Below are positions 35,051-46,775 of a stretch of DNA of 64,000 nt, piece after piece. The DNA is from Bryum argenteum (Eukaryota; Streptophyta; Bryopsida; Bryales; Bryaceae), in NCBI GenBank assembly GCA_037043015.1, contig CM073322.1, forward strand, positions 25,572,364-25,636,363, written 5' to 3'. The notes under the pieces are model-generated. The model made no database searches and was not told where the DNA came from. It was given only the letters and a program-made list of their open reading frames with translations. The translations under genes and the position numbers were made by a program. How positions within the stretch are numbered: the first letter of the stretch is position 1; each line of letters starts with the position of its first letter.

Positions 35051-36776
35051 ATGGACAAGGGCAAGCGAGCCAAGGTGGAAGAGGAGGAGGGGTCGGAGCT
35101 CGACGCCGAGTTAGTGCAAGCCATTGAGAAGCTGCAAGAAGTGCAGGACGAGCTCGAACGGGTTCGCTCATCTCTTTTCTTCCCCACCCATTTCCTGCAG
35201 TGTCGGTATTTTCTTGGGGTTGGCTCAGAAATATTTTTCTCCCTCTCCCTCTCGGGGTTTAGTTAGGGTTTAAGGCATTGGTAATTTTTTTTGCAATGTC
35301 GGTGTTCTTGATCCTTTTCTCTGGCAGGTGAATGAGGAGGCCAGTGACAAAGTGCTGGAGGTCGAGCAGTTCTACAACGAAATCCGGCGTCCCGTTTATA
35401 ACAAGCGCAATGAGATCATTAACAACATTCCAGACTTCTGGTTAACTGCTGTACGTTTCTAAAAAATCCTTCCTTTTGAGTGTTTTTCAATCGATATCTG
35501 ATACTTTTTTTTTGTTGCATGCAGTTTCTGAGCCATCCCGTGCTTTGCGACCTATTGACTGAGGAGGACCAGAAGGTGCGTCTTGTTGGAGAGCCTCTTT
35601 TGTAGCTCAACTGTAGGAATTTTTGTTGAGAGTTTTCTGTGTGTTTTGTTGCAGGTGTTCAAGTACTTGGAGTCGTTGGACGTGGAGGACTTCAAGGATG
35701 TCAAGTCAGGCTACAGTATCAGCTTCGTGAGTATCGAGGAACATGTTCCCATTTTTACGACGAGTTTTTTCTTTTTCTTTTTCCTGTTTTTCTTTCCTTT
35801 TTTTGAGAATTTTGTAATCGTCAACATGAGTTTGTTTGCTGTGATACAGAACTTTCGAGACAATCCTTACTTTAGCGATTCGAAGTTAACGAAAGTGTTC
35901 AGCTTTTCGGACGACGGCACAACATCGGTCTCCGGCACCCAGCCGAAGTGGAAGGCTGGAATGGTGAGGGTTTTGGGGTTTGAGTGCATAGTTTATGTTC
36001 GTATGGTGGAAAGCGAGATAACTTAAAAGAGTTCACCGCTATGACAGGACCTGATGAACGGTGTAGTACCTGAGAAAGAAGGCCTGAAAAGACCACACGT
36101 TGAGGACAGGTAAGCTCACAAGCCACATGATTTCTTTCTTGCATCCTAATGATAACATCATTAACAGATCGGTTGACGGTCTTGCAGTTTCTTCAAGTGG
36201 TTCTCGGACACTGAGGCGAAGGTTTCTCTGGATGGAATCCAAGATGAGGTTAGTGTGATCGGGAGTTTGGTTTCTCATTTTTCTGTTACAATGTGAGGAT
36301 CGACCTACAGTGCTTCGAATGCTGATAGTGAATTCAGGATTCCTTTTTTGGATTGCAGGTTGCAGAGGTCATCAAGGATGATCTGTGGCCGAATCCGCTC
36401 AAGTACTTCAACAACGTAAGTGATGCAATACTTCCCCGTGTTCGTCCCACATTGCATGTCTCGTGGTGTTGAGCGATTGCCTTGGCACATACATGCAGGA
36501 GCAAGACGAGGATGGATTCGAAAGCGGAGAACAAGACGATGACGACGAGGACGACGACGATGAGGATACGGTAAGCTTCTAAAACTTGTTCTCGATGAAG
36601 GTTGCTAAGGATCCTACTGAACATGTTCTCGGTTTTTACTATCATACTGAACATGTTTTCGATCAAGGTCGATAGTATCCTACTGGAACTGAGAGTGTGG
36701 GCTTGCTTGAAAGCAGGGAAAAGCAGACGACGAGGACGAAGAACCAGACGAAGAGGACGAGGACGAAGAGAGCTGA
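35051..36776 (+). CDS. NRP1: SET/NAP1-related histone chaperone (NRP type)
   Basis: A nuclear chaperone that binds H2A-H2B and helps assemble nucleosomes. Ten exons: 35051-35161, 35328-35450, 35525-35575, 35655-35726, 35850-35963, 36048-36109, 36188-36248, 36359-36415, 36499-36570, 36717-36776. All introns are GT-AG; 783 nt give 260 aa, close to Arabidopsis NRP1. The N-terminal helix ([17 protein letters not shown]) is the dimerisation coiled coil. The NAP core includes [45 protein letters not shown] and FFKWFSD. The tail is acidic, nearly all Asp/Glu. Start [13 protein letters not shown] is chosen over an upstream in-frame ATG because the basic-then-acidic start matches relatives. It is intact. 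Confidence 0.95.
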
Positions 36777-37270
36777 AGACAGAGAGAGAGAGCCACAGTA
36801 GATGATGATGATGATGATAGCAGAGCTATAAAACGGTGGTAGGTGCAAATTTTTTTGTTGTTCCAGTAGAGAGCACTCGCTTCAGGACCGTGTAGCATAT
36901 GCCCAGGGCCATCCATCCCCAATTTTCTGCCTCGAAATCCACTTGGGATCGTTTCCATTCCAGCACTTGGTGAGCAGATTGAAAGAGCTCTGCTCTGCAG
37001 CAGGAGCAAACGTGCAAAGCTTCTGCAAGCGCCACAGCATCCCATCCCTTGGCTTTATCTGCTGCCCACTTACTCACCTCCCTTCCTTCCTAGAAAGAAT
37101 CAAGCAATTCAGCGGGACAGAGCCGCTCCATGTGGAGAATGTTTCGATATTTGTGGCAGCTTTTTCAGTCATTGTGTTTCGAAGCTTACCACCCATCGTC
37201 TTCCTTCGAGGCTGATGTTTTTTCTTCTTTGTTGTGGTTTACGAGAAATCCTGTTATTTTATTTATTCAT
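36777..37270 (+). other. 3' region of the NRP gene
   Basis: Contains a (GAT)n run at about 36801-36818 just after the stop and stays GC-rich to about 37210, probably the 3' UTR. Open frames exist on both strands (36943-37215 plus, 36826-37077 minus), but neither has a recognised domain. Confidence 0.45.
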
Positions 37271-38164
37271 GTTGATTGATCTTTCTGCCTTCTTTTCACT
37301 TTAATAATTACTTCAAATGGTGCCGATTCAACATTTTGGAAGGGCTGGGCTACTTCAAACTACCTTTTATGGAATGCTTCAAACTACCTTTTTTGAAAAG
37401 CAAGCCACTTTTTTGTATGGTTTAAGTTGAACAGATTTTTGAAGGATCGTGTATCGTCCATTTGTGTACGTACATGAGGTAGGTGCGTCATATGATCATA
37501 AAGGTGTGAAAGGTTGTTAGTATTTTCATAGTTATAGTATGTATCCACTTACATTGTCAATATGCGTATAATTTCTTTGAATTATATCAATGTCATTGGT
37601 TTGTAAGATCATATCTCGATTGGTGTGGAGGATCGTATTTTGAAGTAGAAGGTTTGAGATTGGTGAATGGTGACACCTCATACGGCCTGATCCGATCAAT
37701 TGTTCCCAAGATCGTGATGTTGCGTCAAAAACAAACACAAGCGACTACTAATAATAGATTAGGCCAGCAAACTAGATGTAGAAGGAGAGCAAGGGTTATC
37801 CTTGCTTCTAAATGTTCGTAAGGAGAAGCGTAATATGGAGCCTTCAACCTCATTTTTGAATTTGAAATTTGTACAAAAGATGTCGTGTGAGGCTCCAATA
37901 TAATAATCTGAGTATTATGATATAAATGCCTCATTGGCTCCATGACGAGCTTGTAGGTATGATATAAGCCCTCCAATTCACAAGATTTATATGATATTAG
38001 AAATATCCATGTGCTTTTTAAGCCTTCAATGGATTCAAAAGATGACAACAATACAATCAACGACTTAAAATAGGCTCTAAGGAGATGGTTGACAAGAAGC
38101 TTGGTGTTAATGAATGGTTTGGTGAATATATGTGGTAGAAGTCGTTGGAGGAGAAACAAGAAAA
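37271..38164. other. Intergenic AT-rich
   Basis: A minus-strand frame of 144 codons (37725-38159) is Leu/Ile/Ser-rich without recognisable motifs and is not called. Confidence 0.4.
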
Positions 38165-38640
38165 ATTAGGAGCAACAATAAATGGGTGGCGGAACGTAAG
38201 CGGGGAAGATGATTGGTTGAAGCCTACATCATGACAATAAATGGGTGGTAGAACATAGGTAGCATAGGCGGCGGAAGATCATTGGTGGAAGTGAGAAAAA
38301 TTAGCAACGTGACATTAAATGGTTGGCAGAACATAGGCGGCGGAAGATGATTAGTGGAAGCTGAAAGTTGGCAATGCGACAATAAATAGTTGGCAGAACA
38401 TAGGTGGCCAAATATGGTTGGTGGAATCGGTAGACAGGTGGCAAGTTACGCAATAATAAACCGTTGACAATAACGTAGGCGGCAGAAGATTATTGGTGAA
38501 CGCTAAGCGACAATAAATGGCTGAAGATAACATAGGCGACAAAAGATTATTGGTGGATGGTAAACGACAATAAATGGTTGAAGATAACATAAGCGGCGGA
38601 AGATCATTGGTAGATGGTATGCGACAATAAGTCATGGTAA
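38165..38640. repeat. Minisatellite of 60-75-bp units, about 8 copies
   Basis: Units contain GACAATAAATGGTTG, AACATAGGCGGCGGAAGAT and ATTGGTGGA, with copies near 38177, 38228, 38310, 38375, 38455, 38505, 38560 and 38620. Copy length varies. Confidence 0.85.
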
Positions 38641-38991
38641 GATCACAAAATATGAAAAGTAAGTATGTATTAGATATTGATGTTGCTTGTTTTTCTAAAG
38701 AGGAGACATGAAGGGTCACATTAAAGTTACTTTCAAATGAAAGATAGTAAGATAGTAGTATGAGTGCAAATAACAACATAATATTGTTTTCGGCTCAAAG
38801 TGATTGCGTAGAAGTATAACTCATAGCATTTTTTAATATGAGAAATTGTTGAGTAGATATAGTTTTTTCTGAGAAAATAAAAATATATATGAAGAATGCC
38901 TCAAAAGAGTGAGACCAATTCAAAACTGCTTGGTACTTTGTACATGACAACCATGTTCTTATTTGTTGTAATTTGTCTCAATGATGGTATA

Positions 38992-39420
38992 CCGTAACAC
39001 CATAGATGGTTCGTTCTTAAATAATTCCAAAAATAACAAACGAAAAAAAACGGAAATTCCATGCTTTTAAGAACGAATTTCAGGAAAAATAATCTCAATA
39101 TAAACTGAAAATTGAGAAAATAGAGTATAATGATTATGGAGGATTGTGGACTTATTCTGCCGCCCTCCAAAAATGGGTAAATTAGGAAACTATGCGTTGG
39201 CCCCACTGATGTAGCTGCCAAATCTACTGATTTCAAGTCTTGCTTAGTCTTGTCATTATGAAGCTCCATCCACAAATAAACCCCCTTCTCAGCCCCGAAA
39301 TTTTTTTCTCTAATAATAGAGACAAATTTTTAAAAATTCGATTTTCGAGAAACGAACCTCATTTTTTCAAAAAAAATAATTATTCGTTCGGCAGAGAACA
39401 AACCAGCTATGGTGTTACGG
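38992..39420. mobile_element. MITE, family A (TA-flanked, 429 bp)
   Basis: The left end CCGTAACACCATAGATGGTT and the right end AACCAGCTATGGTGTTACGG are imperfect inverted copies, and TA stands on both sides (38990-38991, 39421-39422). The interior is AT-rich. Same family as 1171-1447. Confidence 0.8.
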
Positions 39421-39631
39421 TAATTGACAATACCATAGCAAGTTGATAAGCAAAAGTATATTAGTACAATCCATTTATCATAATAATTATTATTATCTCT
39501 ATATATAAAAGAACACAATTTGGGATTTGTCTATCAATCATTGGGGATGCATGGTCATAGTCATGACCATCATCATTTGGTCATGTATACATGGTGTGAA
39601 AAGTTCTAAGATTTTGAAGGGTTTCCATTAA

Positions 39632-40209
39632 CCCCTAAATCTCCTTGGTGTTTTTTGGGAGCCTGAAACCTCAAAATTGCGATTCTCTACCTCTAAGCAC
39701 TCGTGGAGGTGTAAACCAATTTCTTTTCCTTTTTAATAACGTCCAACCATAAGATCTTGTATCTAAGAATAGGCTTGAATATTTTTTTTTAAATTGACCG
39801 CTGGATGTTTACCATTTTTGAGATCATAACATCCAAAGTTTGTCTCCCAAGTTTTTTTGGGCATTGCGAAGATTGGTTTTGAAATTTTTGGAGGCTGCCC
39901 TTGTAAAATTGGTAAACTATTTGACATGAGTCGCTTTGAAATTTGAATAGTGATTTAGTAATGAACATGTTTTAAAAAACAAATTTTTTAAAAGTTACTT
40001 TTTTAAGTTGCCCCATCTCAGCTTGCAACCCAAGGATTGTCCTAGAAGACGCAAAAATTGGAATTTGACTTGGCAAATTTTAACACATACACTTTGTAGG
40101 ATAAAGAGGGCCCGATAAAACTCTTAGGCAAAAATATTACTTCTAACCCCTTCATCTAGGCTGCCTGGAAATGCAAAAACCCATTTTGGGCTTCAAGGAG
40201 AGTTAGGGG
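39632..40209. mobile_element. TTAA-flanked element 1 (piggyBac-like ends)
   Basis: TTAA at 39628-39631 and 40210-40213. Including the TTAA, the left end is TTAACCCCTAAATCTCCTTG and the right end matches its reverse complement except one base. It is 578 bp and non-coding. The interior resembles 44662 onward and, reversed, 1496-1750. Confidence 0.8.
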
Positions 40210-40259
40210 TTAATGGTATTTGATTGTTATCATGACTTTATTAGATATTAAGAATATAA

Positions 40260-40915
40260 CAAGGAGGCAAAGGGAGAAGGAATATAAAACATGAATATGG
40301 GAGCAAAGAAGAAGTGAAGGGGGAATGAAGGGAACATCGGAGAGGATCTAGGAACGGGAACAAAAGATAAGAATTGCAAACGGAGGATGGGAACTAGGAA
40401 CAAATCATGAGAACTAGGAATGACAATCACTAATGAGAACTAGGAATGAATGATGGGAACCAAGAAGGAATGATCGGAACCAAGAAATAATGATGGGAAC
40501 CAATGAGGGAAATTGGGGGATGGGGAATTGGGAACAAAAGATGCAAACCGGAAACAAATGATAGGAATCAGAAACGAATGATGGGAACCAATAAGGGAAG
40601 ATCAGGGATAGGGAACCGGGAAACAAAAAATGGGAATCGGGAAGAAAAGATGGGAACCATGAACGCATTATGGAAACCAATAAGGAATGTTCGGGTACAG
40701 AGAACTAGAAACAAAAAATGGGAACCATGAACGAGAGTCTGAAGGTAGAGAACCAATAAGAAAAAAATGGAGAATGGGGAACCATAATAGAGGACAGGGA
40801 AATGGGAACAATGGAACGAGGGAATGGAAGACACGTTGTAAATCCTGAAAATGACGAGGAACCAAAAAGATGGGAACAGAGGACATGCCATTAAAGAACA
40901 TGGAGAATTGAGAAG
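40260..40915. repeat. Purine-rich minisatellite (GGGAACC type)
   Basis: Irregular units of about 22 bp such as AATGATGGGAACCAAGAA and ATGGGAATCGGGAAGAAAAG repeat across 650 bp. The complementary strand is C/T-rich, so its open frames (for example 40568-40891 minus, rich in Phe, Pro, Ser) are composition artefacts. Confidence 0.9.
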
Positions 40916-40972
40916 CAGGGAACTTGCATATTGATTGCATAGTTCATAATTTCAACATCACCAAAAACCTCC

Positions 40973-40975
<3 letters not shown>

Positions 40976-41012
<37 letters not shown>
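40976..41012. repeat. Poly-T run
   Basis: About 35 consecutive T. It may be the tail of a minus-strand retroposon, but no element is recognised next to it. Confidence 0.9.
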
Positions 41013-41014
<2 letters not shown>

Positions 41015-41464
41015 CCTGGGTCTCGATTTTTTATACATTCTATAAATTTCAATGTGACCTTTTTGATGTCCGTGTCCGGAGAACACGGGTGAGGACTTGT
41101 TTAGTATATAAACACTTGTAAAACATGTGTCAACTTATACCAAGAGCCCAACCAATACTTTTAACCAAGCTTGGTTGATGTAACATTTTTGGGTAAAAGT
41201 TCTTGGTGAAATTAATAGACTATAACCCACACTAAGTAGTGATATTGGGTTGTCCCACACTAATAGGTTGATTTTTCAATGTTCATAAATACTTTGTTGT
41301 GACTTCCATGACTAAAGACATGGACAAAATTATTGATCAAATTGACAATGTTGGAAATACTTCGAGATGCATATTAAATGGTGAGGTGATGAATCAAGGG
41401 TAAGTAAACTAACTTTTCCTTAAGAAGGGAATATATCTAATGTCAAAGAACATGTAAGGGTTAA

Positions 41465-41717
41465 CCCCTAACTTTCCTTAAAACCCGAAACGGGTTTTGG
41501 AGGTTCCGCAAGAGAAAGTCTCAACCAACTTTGACCATTATAATCTCACAAATGAGGAAGATTGAATGGTTCAAATCTGGAATGAAAGAGGAATGTCAAG
41601 TGAACTTCAACATCTTACGATTGACTCTCTCAAATAATGCTTAGATTGAGATTTTTTTGAACTTAATCTAAAGGAAGGTCAAATTTTGTGACTTAGACCG
41701 TTTTGCAACAAGGATGG
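41465..41717. mobile_element. TTAA-flanked element 2, right end damaged
   Basis: TTAA at 41461-41464 then CCCCTAAC. The right side ends AACAAGGATGG before TTAA at 41718-41721, lacking the TTAGGGG seen in its relative at 62828-63087. Shared interior: CCAACTTTGACCATTATAAT and AATGCTTAGATTGAG. Confidence 0.7.
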
Positions 41718-41867
41718 TTAAATAATCAACACGGAGAAACATTCTCAATTGATACAAACCACAAGATCTCATGGATAGGCTTCTATAAAAATATGTTTTC
41801 ATTGTGAAGAAACCCATCTTGTGCTGGAAGTTGTAAATTTGGATTTTAAAATTCAACCAATGAGGAT

Positions 41868-41925
41868 GTTCACTACACTTTCGAGAGGATGTTCACTACA
41901 CTTTCGAGAGGATGTTATGATATGT
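41868..41925. repeat. Two-copy 24-bp tandem repeat
   Basis: GAGGATGTTCACTACACTTTC occurs twice in a row, with a third partial copy GAGGATGTTATG. Confidence 0.9.
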
Positions 41926-42090
41926 GGTTTTGGGATGGACAAAGAAAATCTAGCATGCAGTGGCGAGATACTAACACATGCATAGAAATGGCCCGGCAAT
42001 ATCATCAGTCCCGGCCAGCCGCTGTCTCATGAGTTGTTGATGGCCAGCCAACCAGGTTATGATGCAGAATTGGACAGCCCTCCTCCACGG

Positions 42091-42566
42091 TGGGCCGAGT
42101 CCCCGACTGATTTGGGCGGACCTCCTCTAGGGGTGGGCCGGCCTCGACACTAAGGGCGGGACAGTGGAGGACCTACGCCTCCCTGCCCGTCCACAAAACC
42201 CTGCCCGCATAAAATAATTTGGGAGTAAATTTGCCCCCTAAATTTTTGTTGTTGATGTCACCAATGTCATCATGGGACATATCTTAGGGTAAATTGGGGT
42301 CACAGATCCCATTTTTAAACTCAAAATCTGAAAAAAAAAAAATTGTAGGGCCTCCAAAAATGCAAAAATCAGATTTATACGAATTTTTTCCGGGCAGCGA
42401 GTATGGGCGGGCAGCGGAGGCGTAAGTCCTCCAGTGTCCCGCCCTTAGAGACGAGGGTGGGCCGGGTCGCGACTGAATTGGGCGGACGGACCTCCTCCAG
42501 GGGTGGGCCGGGTCGCGACTGAATTGGGCGGATGTCCTCCAGGGGTGGGCCGGGTGCCCGACGGAT
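42091..42566. repeat. GC-rich ~45-bp tandem repeat interrupted by a MITE
   Basis: Units GGTGGGCCGGGTCGCGACTG then AATTGGGCGGACCTCCTCCAG occur near 42089, 42131, 42456, 42500 and 42545. The second copy is broken by the element at 42150-42448. Confidence 0.85.
42150..42448. mobile_element. MITE, family B (GC-rich ends, 299 bp)
   Basis: The left end CTAAGGGCGGGACAGTGGAG continues for about 43 bp and is matched in reverse at the right end (CTCCAGTGTCCCGCCCTTAG). The interior, read on the minus strand, aligns with 63161-63469 (shared GAGTTTAAAAATGG, GGTGACATCAAC, TTAGGGGGCAAAT). No target duplication could be fixed. Confidence 0.85.
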
Positions 42567-44657
42567 GACACTGATCTTAGGGGTTGCTAGCGCGTTGTAC
42601 CTGCTAACAATTTATTTTTTATTTTTTTTACTTGGTTTCTGAAGCTGAATACTCTCTGCTGGGCCATGCTCCATGATCAGCAGCTAGGGGCAGCCACATT
42701 GGGTGCATGAGAGGAGAGGAAAATATCCTATGTCTGTTCTGTTTCTCAACATTCCTGAACATAAAATCCACATGCGAGGAAACTTACCAACATGTCTCAC
42801 AACATGGTGCTATGGTTATTGTAATGCTAAGCTGCTATGTGTTACTGACATGCATCATGGCATTACCCCAATACCTCAGATAGGGTCTAAACCATCGTTT
42901 TTTTAGATGTTCTCTTCAACCATTTAACGCAGACGGGTGATAGTTCTTGTGTTTTTTTTCTTTAGACCAAATTTGATGAAATTCGAATACCTTCCTTGAA
43001 TATCCAACCTTACAAAAGTAAACTCAAATCATAATCTTAGTCGTTGCAAGAAGTTGCACAAACATCCAATGGTTGATAAAGAAGATTTTAATGTTTGAAA
43101 TAGTTTGTAAAAATTGTGACATTTTGCAGAATGTACTACTTTAACCATAAGTAGATTCTTGCAAGGGATATTTTACTTTGAATAGGATTGGTCCACTTGA
43201 TCATCAGGTCCAATAGTTTTGCAATGACATATCATATGAGAGAAGAGGCTTTATACACAATCACTAGTGACTATTCTGTGCATTAGTGTACTTGAATATA
43301 TCTGAACATGTTCTAAAATTTTAGAGAATTAATGAGAAGTTTCGAATGTGAGGAGAGAGATCAAGATTCATCAAACAATGAAAGAATGTATTGATAACAA
43401 AGTTCAATCAAAAAACTTTGACTAAAATCATTGTCCATGTGTCTGAATAACAACATCGCATTTTAGTGTATTTGATGTATTTTGTGTTGTATTCTTAGCA
43501 ATTCCAAGAGTTATACAATTTCAAATTGTAACTTGGATTGTTGAAAAATGTTGAACCTCACGGATATTTGTTAAGAGAACCTCAAAGGTCAATTTTGCAA
43601 TGGATTTCCCGAAAATTGAGATAAAGCATGTAAATCGACCCACTCTAGGCCACCCTCGCATTCAAGGGTTGAAATCCCTTTCCGGGTAGTATTAAAACAA
43701 GATAAACCAATACAAAGCCAAATGCATCAAGTTTTCAACAGAAAGAGATCTTGTAACACTTGCAAAGCCTGCGAAGCCTGCGAAGCCTGAGCTCAATAAT
43801 TGTAGTTGGTTGAGATACTAGAGAAAATTGCATAAAATGCCTGAGCTAACTTCTGTCCATTTTACATAGCTCCTCCATTGCTACTACCATAGGTTTGAAA
43901 GCATGTTTAACAATACCATTTCTATAACATTTCTAAAATAGATGCCACTCTTGTTGCAAAATCATTGTTGAAAAAAAATTCACACATAAAGCAAGATTTT
44001 TGATTTCAGTGATTATTCAACTAAATTTGAATGAAGTTGTTGTGAACCTAAATAATCTTGATGGATGTGTGGTTTTGGTACCAGACATAGATGTAATTTG
44101 TGTCTCCATCCCAAAAAATCTTGTCTAAGAAAGTCATTGAATAAAGAAAGTGTTGCTTCTAAGTTTCACCCATTCATTCAATATTTCAGAATTAGGGGTG
44201 TATAAGTGTTAACTTATAGGCCAATATCATTGACGCTTCCTTAAATCATTAGACAAAGACATGTATCACATAGGGTAACGTAGTATTGGTAATGGACACT
44301 AATAAAATTGAGTAGTGCTATTAAAAAAAAAGTTAATATTGAACAATATGAATATATATTTGTATTCATATTTAGTCACCTTATACAAGTGTTGTCTTGA
44401 TTTGATGTTTCCTTACACAAAATCCTATCCCAAATCCTAAACTTCTCAGGACATTCCTTTCTTTTATACGACCTTGTGAAATTCCATACTTTTTAACGAA
44501 GGTCCCATCTCCAATCCTTATCTATTTAACACACGCCTTGTTGTAATTCCATATCTTCTTACATTGGTCCCATTCCAGTTCCTTGTCTTCTTCGGACAAC
44601 ATCTCTTTACACAGGCGTTGATACAATATTTATTTTATTTATATATTTATTTATTTC
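42567..44657. other. Intergenic, nothing recognised
   Basis: Only small repeats are visible, such as three copies of GCCTGCGAA near 43767-43793. No gene is supported. Confidence 0.5.
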
Positions 44658-44661
44658 TTAA

Positions 44662-46320
44662 ACCCCTACATGTCTCCTTGTAGATTTTTAGAGCTTAAAA
44701 CCTCAAAACTAGGATTTATCTACCTCTATGCATTTCTGAGAGTGTTAACCAAATTTTATTACTTCTATTAAACTTCCAACGATAAGACCTTACAACATAA
44801 AGATAGTGGTTCAAAACAGTTTGTCTCACATATTTTTAGAAACTAACTGAGTCTCTACTCGAAAATATGATTTTGCATCCTCTCATTTGCAAATCCATAT
44901 CATATTTTTTGGAACCAGTCAAAATAGTCATTGATTGGAAGCAACAACTCAAAGATATGAGTTTGCATCCTCTAATGTGCAAGTTCACATCATACTTTTT
45001 GGAACCAGTCGAAAAAGTCATTGATTTAAAGTAACAACCCATAAATGTTCTTGAAGTCAGCCAAGGAAAAGAAGGGGTTGGGGAACATGAAAGTGACGGG
45101 ATTCCCATCAAAGATTGTCGGGTGTGCATCTTTCCATTTACAAGCCTATATCATGTTGTTGGAACCAGTCAAAAAAATCATATAGTTCGGTAAAATCTAA
45201 AGGACAACTTGCATTGTGTTTATGAACTACACTAAAAATTATATTTAGTGTTGTATGACAATTAGTGTAGTACCCACCATCATGCTCTAACACTATTAGT
45301 CAACTTGTGGACGATTAGTGTATTGGGGGGCCACCCCTTCTTATTGGCAACCTCCCTTTTATAGTCAACTTGTAGACAATAGTGTATTGGGGGGCCACCA
45401 TATCTTAATGGCAGCCTCCCTTTTAGTCACCAAAGTTGCAAGTTGGCTAACACCAAACCAAAATCTAACACTAAATGTCAACTTCTTCATTTTTTAATTC
45501 TTCAATTCTTACTATTGTCCACAATTGGTGTTGGAATTGACAATTAGAGTTGCTACAATTCTACCCTTGTTGACAATTGGTGTTGTTGTTCGTATTTAGT
45601 GTTGCCAACACTAAATATAATTTTTAGTGTAGTCAAAATGGATAAGGGGCTTAAAAAAAATGAAAGTGGCATGATTCCCATCAAAGATCACAAGTTGAGT
45701 ACTTGTCAAAACAAGCTCTCACAGAGTTGTAAGTTGTGTGTTTGTTGCAAACAATGGTTATATTGGACAAATTTAGGAATGAATTTATGCTTATTTGGTA
45801 CACGCCTGAAGGTCATATTCTCAATCATATACAATATCTGATGTATAGATACTAACTTGAGATTAATTAAACCACTTAGATGGTTCCATAGGTGTACAAT
45901 CTTTGACATTGATGATGAGTTATTACATACAAAGATACAATAAGATATGTACAAATAATGTGTAAACTTCATCAGTTGACAAAGTACATTGAAACCCCAT
46001 ACTTTGTCTAATAATTTTTTAAGGATGCCTATGTAGAATTGGTAATTTTACTTATGGGCCTTTAGAGCTTAAGTAGTGATTTGGTTATGAAACATATTTT
46101 CAAAAACAAAGAATCCAAACAAATCCTTAAAATAACAAGTTTTTTCCTACCCACATTGAATGTAAAAACTATAATTTGAGTTCAAAACTTTCACATTGCA
46201 ATTTGACTTTGCAATTTGTTGCACACACACCTTTGGTATAGGGAACACACAGTAAAAATCTTCATCAAAAATATTAGTTCTAAGCCAAAAACCATTTTGG
46301 TTTGCAAGGATGGTTAGGGG
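44662..46320. mobile_element. TTAA-flanked element 3, long and composite
   Basis: The left end TTAAACCCCTACATGTCTCC has one extra A compared with relatives. The right end is GGTTAGGGG then TTAA (46321-46324). The left interior matches 39632-40209 (AAACCTCAAAA, CTACCTCTA). It contains a ~95-bp repeat (44868-45180; TTTTTGGAACCAGTC) and the nested MITE at 45226-45633. The extent is inferred from the ends and may join two separate events. Confidence 0.5.
45226..45633. mobile_element. MITE, family C (408 bp, 28-bp perfect inverted ends)
   Basis: The left end is ACTACACTAAAAATTATATT then TAGTGTTG; the right end (45606-45633) is its exact reverse complement. If the ends begin at CACTAAAAA, TA stands on both sides. 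Each end is itself nearly palindromic. Inside is a two-copy repeat (GTGTATTGGGGGGCCACC near 45320 and 45384). No coding. Confidence 0.9.
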
Positions 46321-46344
46321 TTAAAAACAATCTTGGACTCTTAA

Positions 46345-46771
46345 CCCTTAAGCGCCCACAATGTCGTTTTTCGACATTCTAGATGTGAGGCTCCGTCTTT
46401 GGTGCACAACCCCGCTTTCATCCCATCGATTTTTCATCCGCCGTTTTTTTTGCCCAACTCCTCGGCGGGTTCACTGTACTCCCTCCTTGGGTAAATAGTA
46501 AAAACTTTGATCCTCAATTTGTGAGGGTGGGCGAAAGAGATATTGCATGAAAGTTTTGGTGGTGTGATCTTCACCCCTTTTTTGCATGGATCTTGAAATC
46601 CATAACTCCAAATGGCATGCAACTTGGCGGTCATACTAATTGTCATGCTCCAAAGAAGATCCTACGGTTGGATTTTCCATTTTCATCTTTTATTTGTTTT
46701 TACGCAGTTTTGAAAAAATCAGCGTTATTACCAACTATTAGGAGCTTTACCCCCCCTTGGTCGTTTAGGGG
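46345..46771. mobile_element. TTAA-flanked element 4
   Basis: TTAA at 46341-46344 followed by CCCTTAAGCG. The right end GTCGTTTAGGGG precedes TTAA at 46772-46775. The interior holds TGTCGTTTTTCGACA, a perfect palindrome also seen in part near 59985, and GATCCTACGGTTGGAT shared with 62828-63087. 427 bp, no coding. Confidence 0.75.
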
Positions 46772-46775
46772 TTAA

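Noticed and set aside
36826..37077. Minus-strand 83-codon frame downstream of NRP
   Set aside because: Reads fairly protein-like but has no recognised domain, lies in the likely NRP 3' UTR, and is overlapped by a similar frame on the other strand.
40414..40940. Minus-strand Phe/Pro/Ser-rich proteins
   Set aside because: Composition artefacts of the GGGAACC minisatellite.
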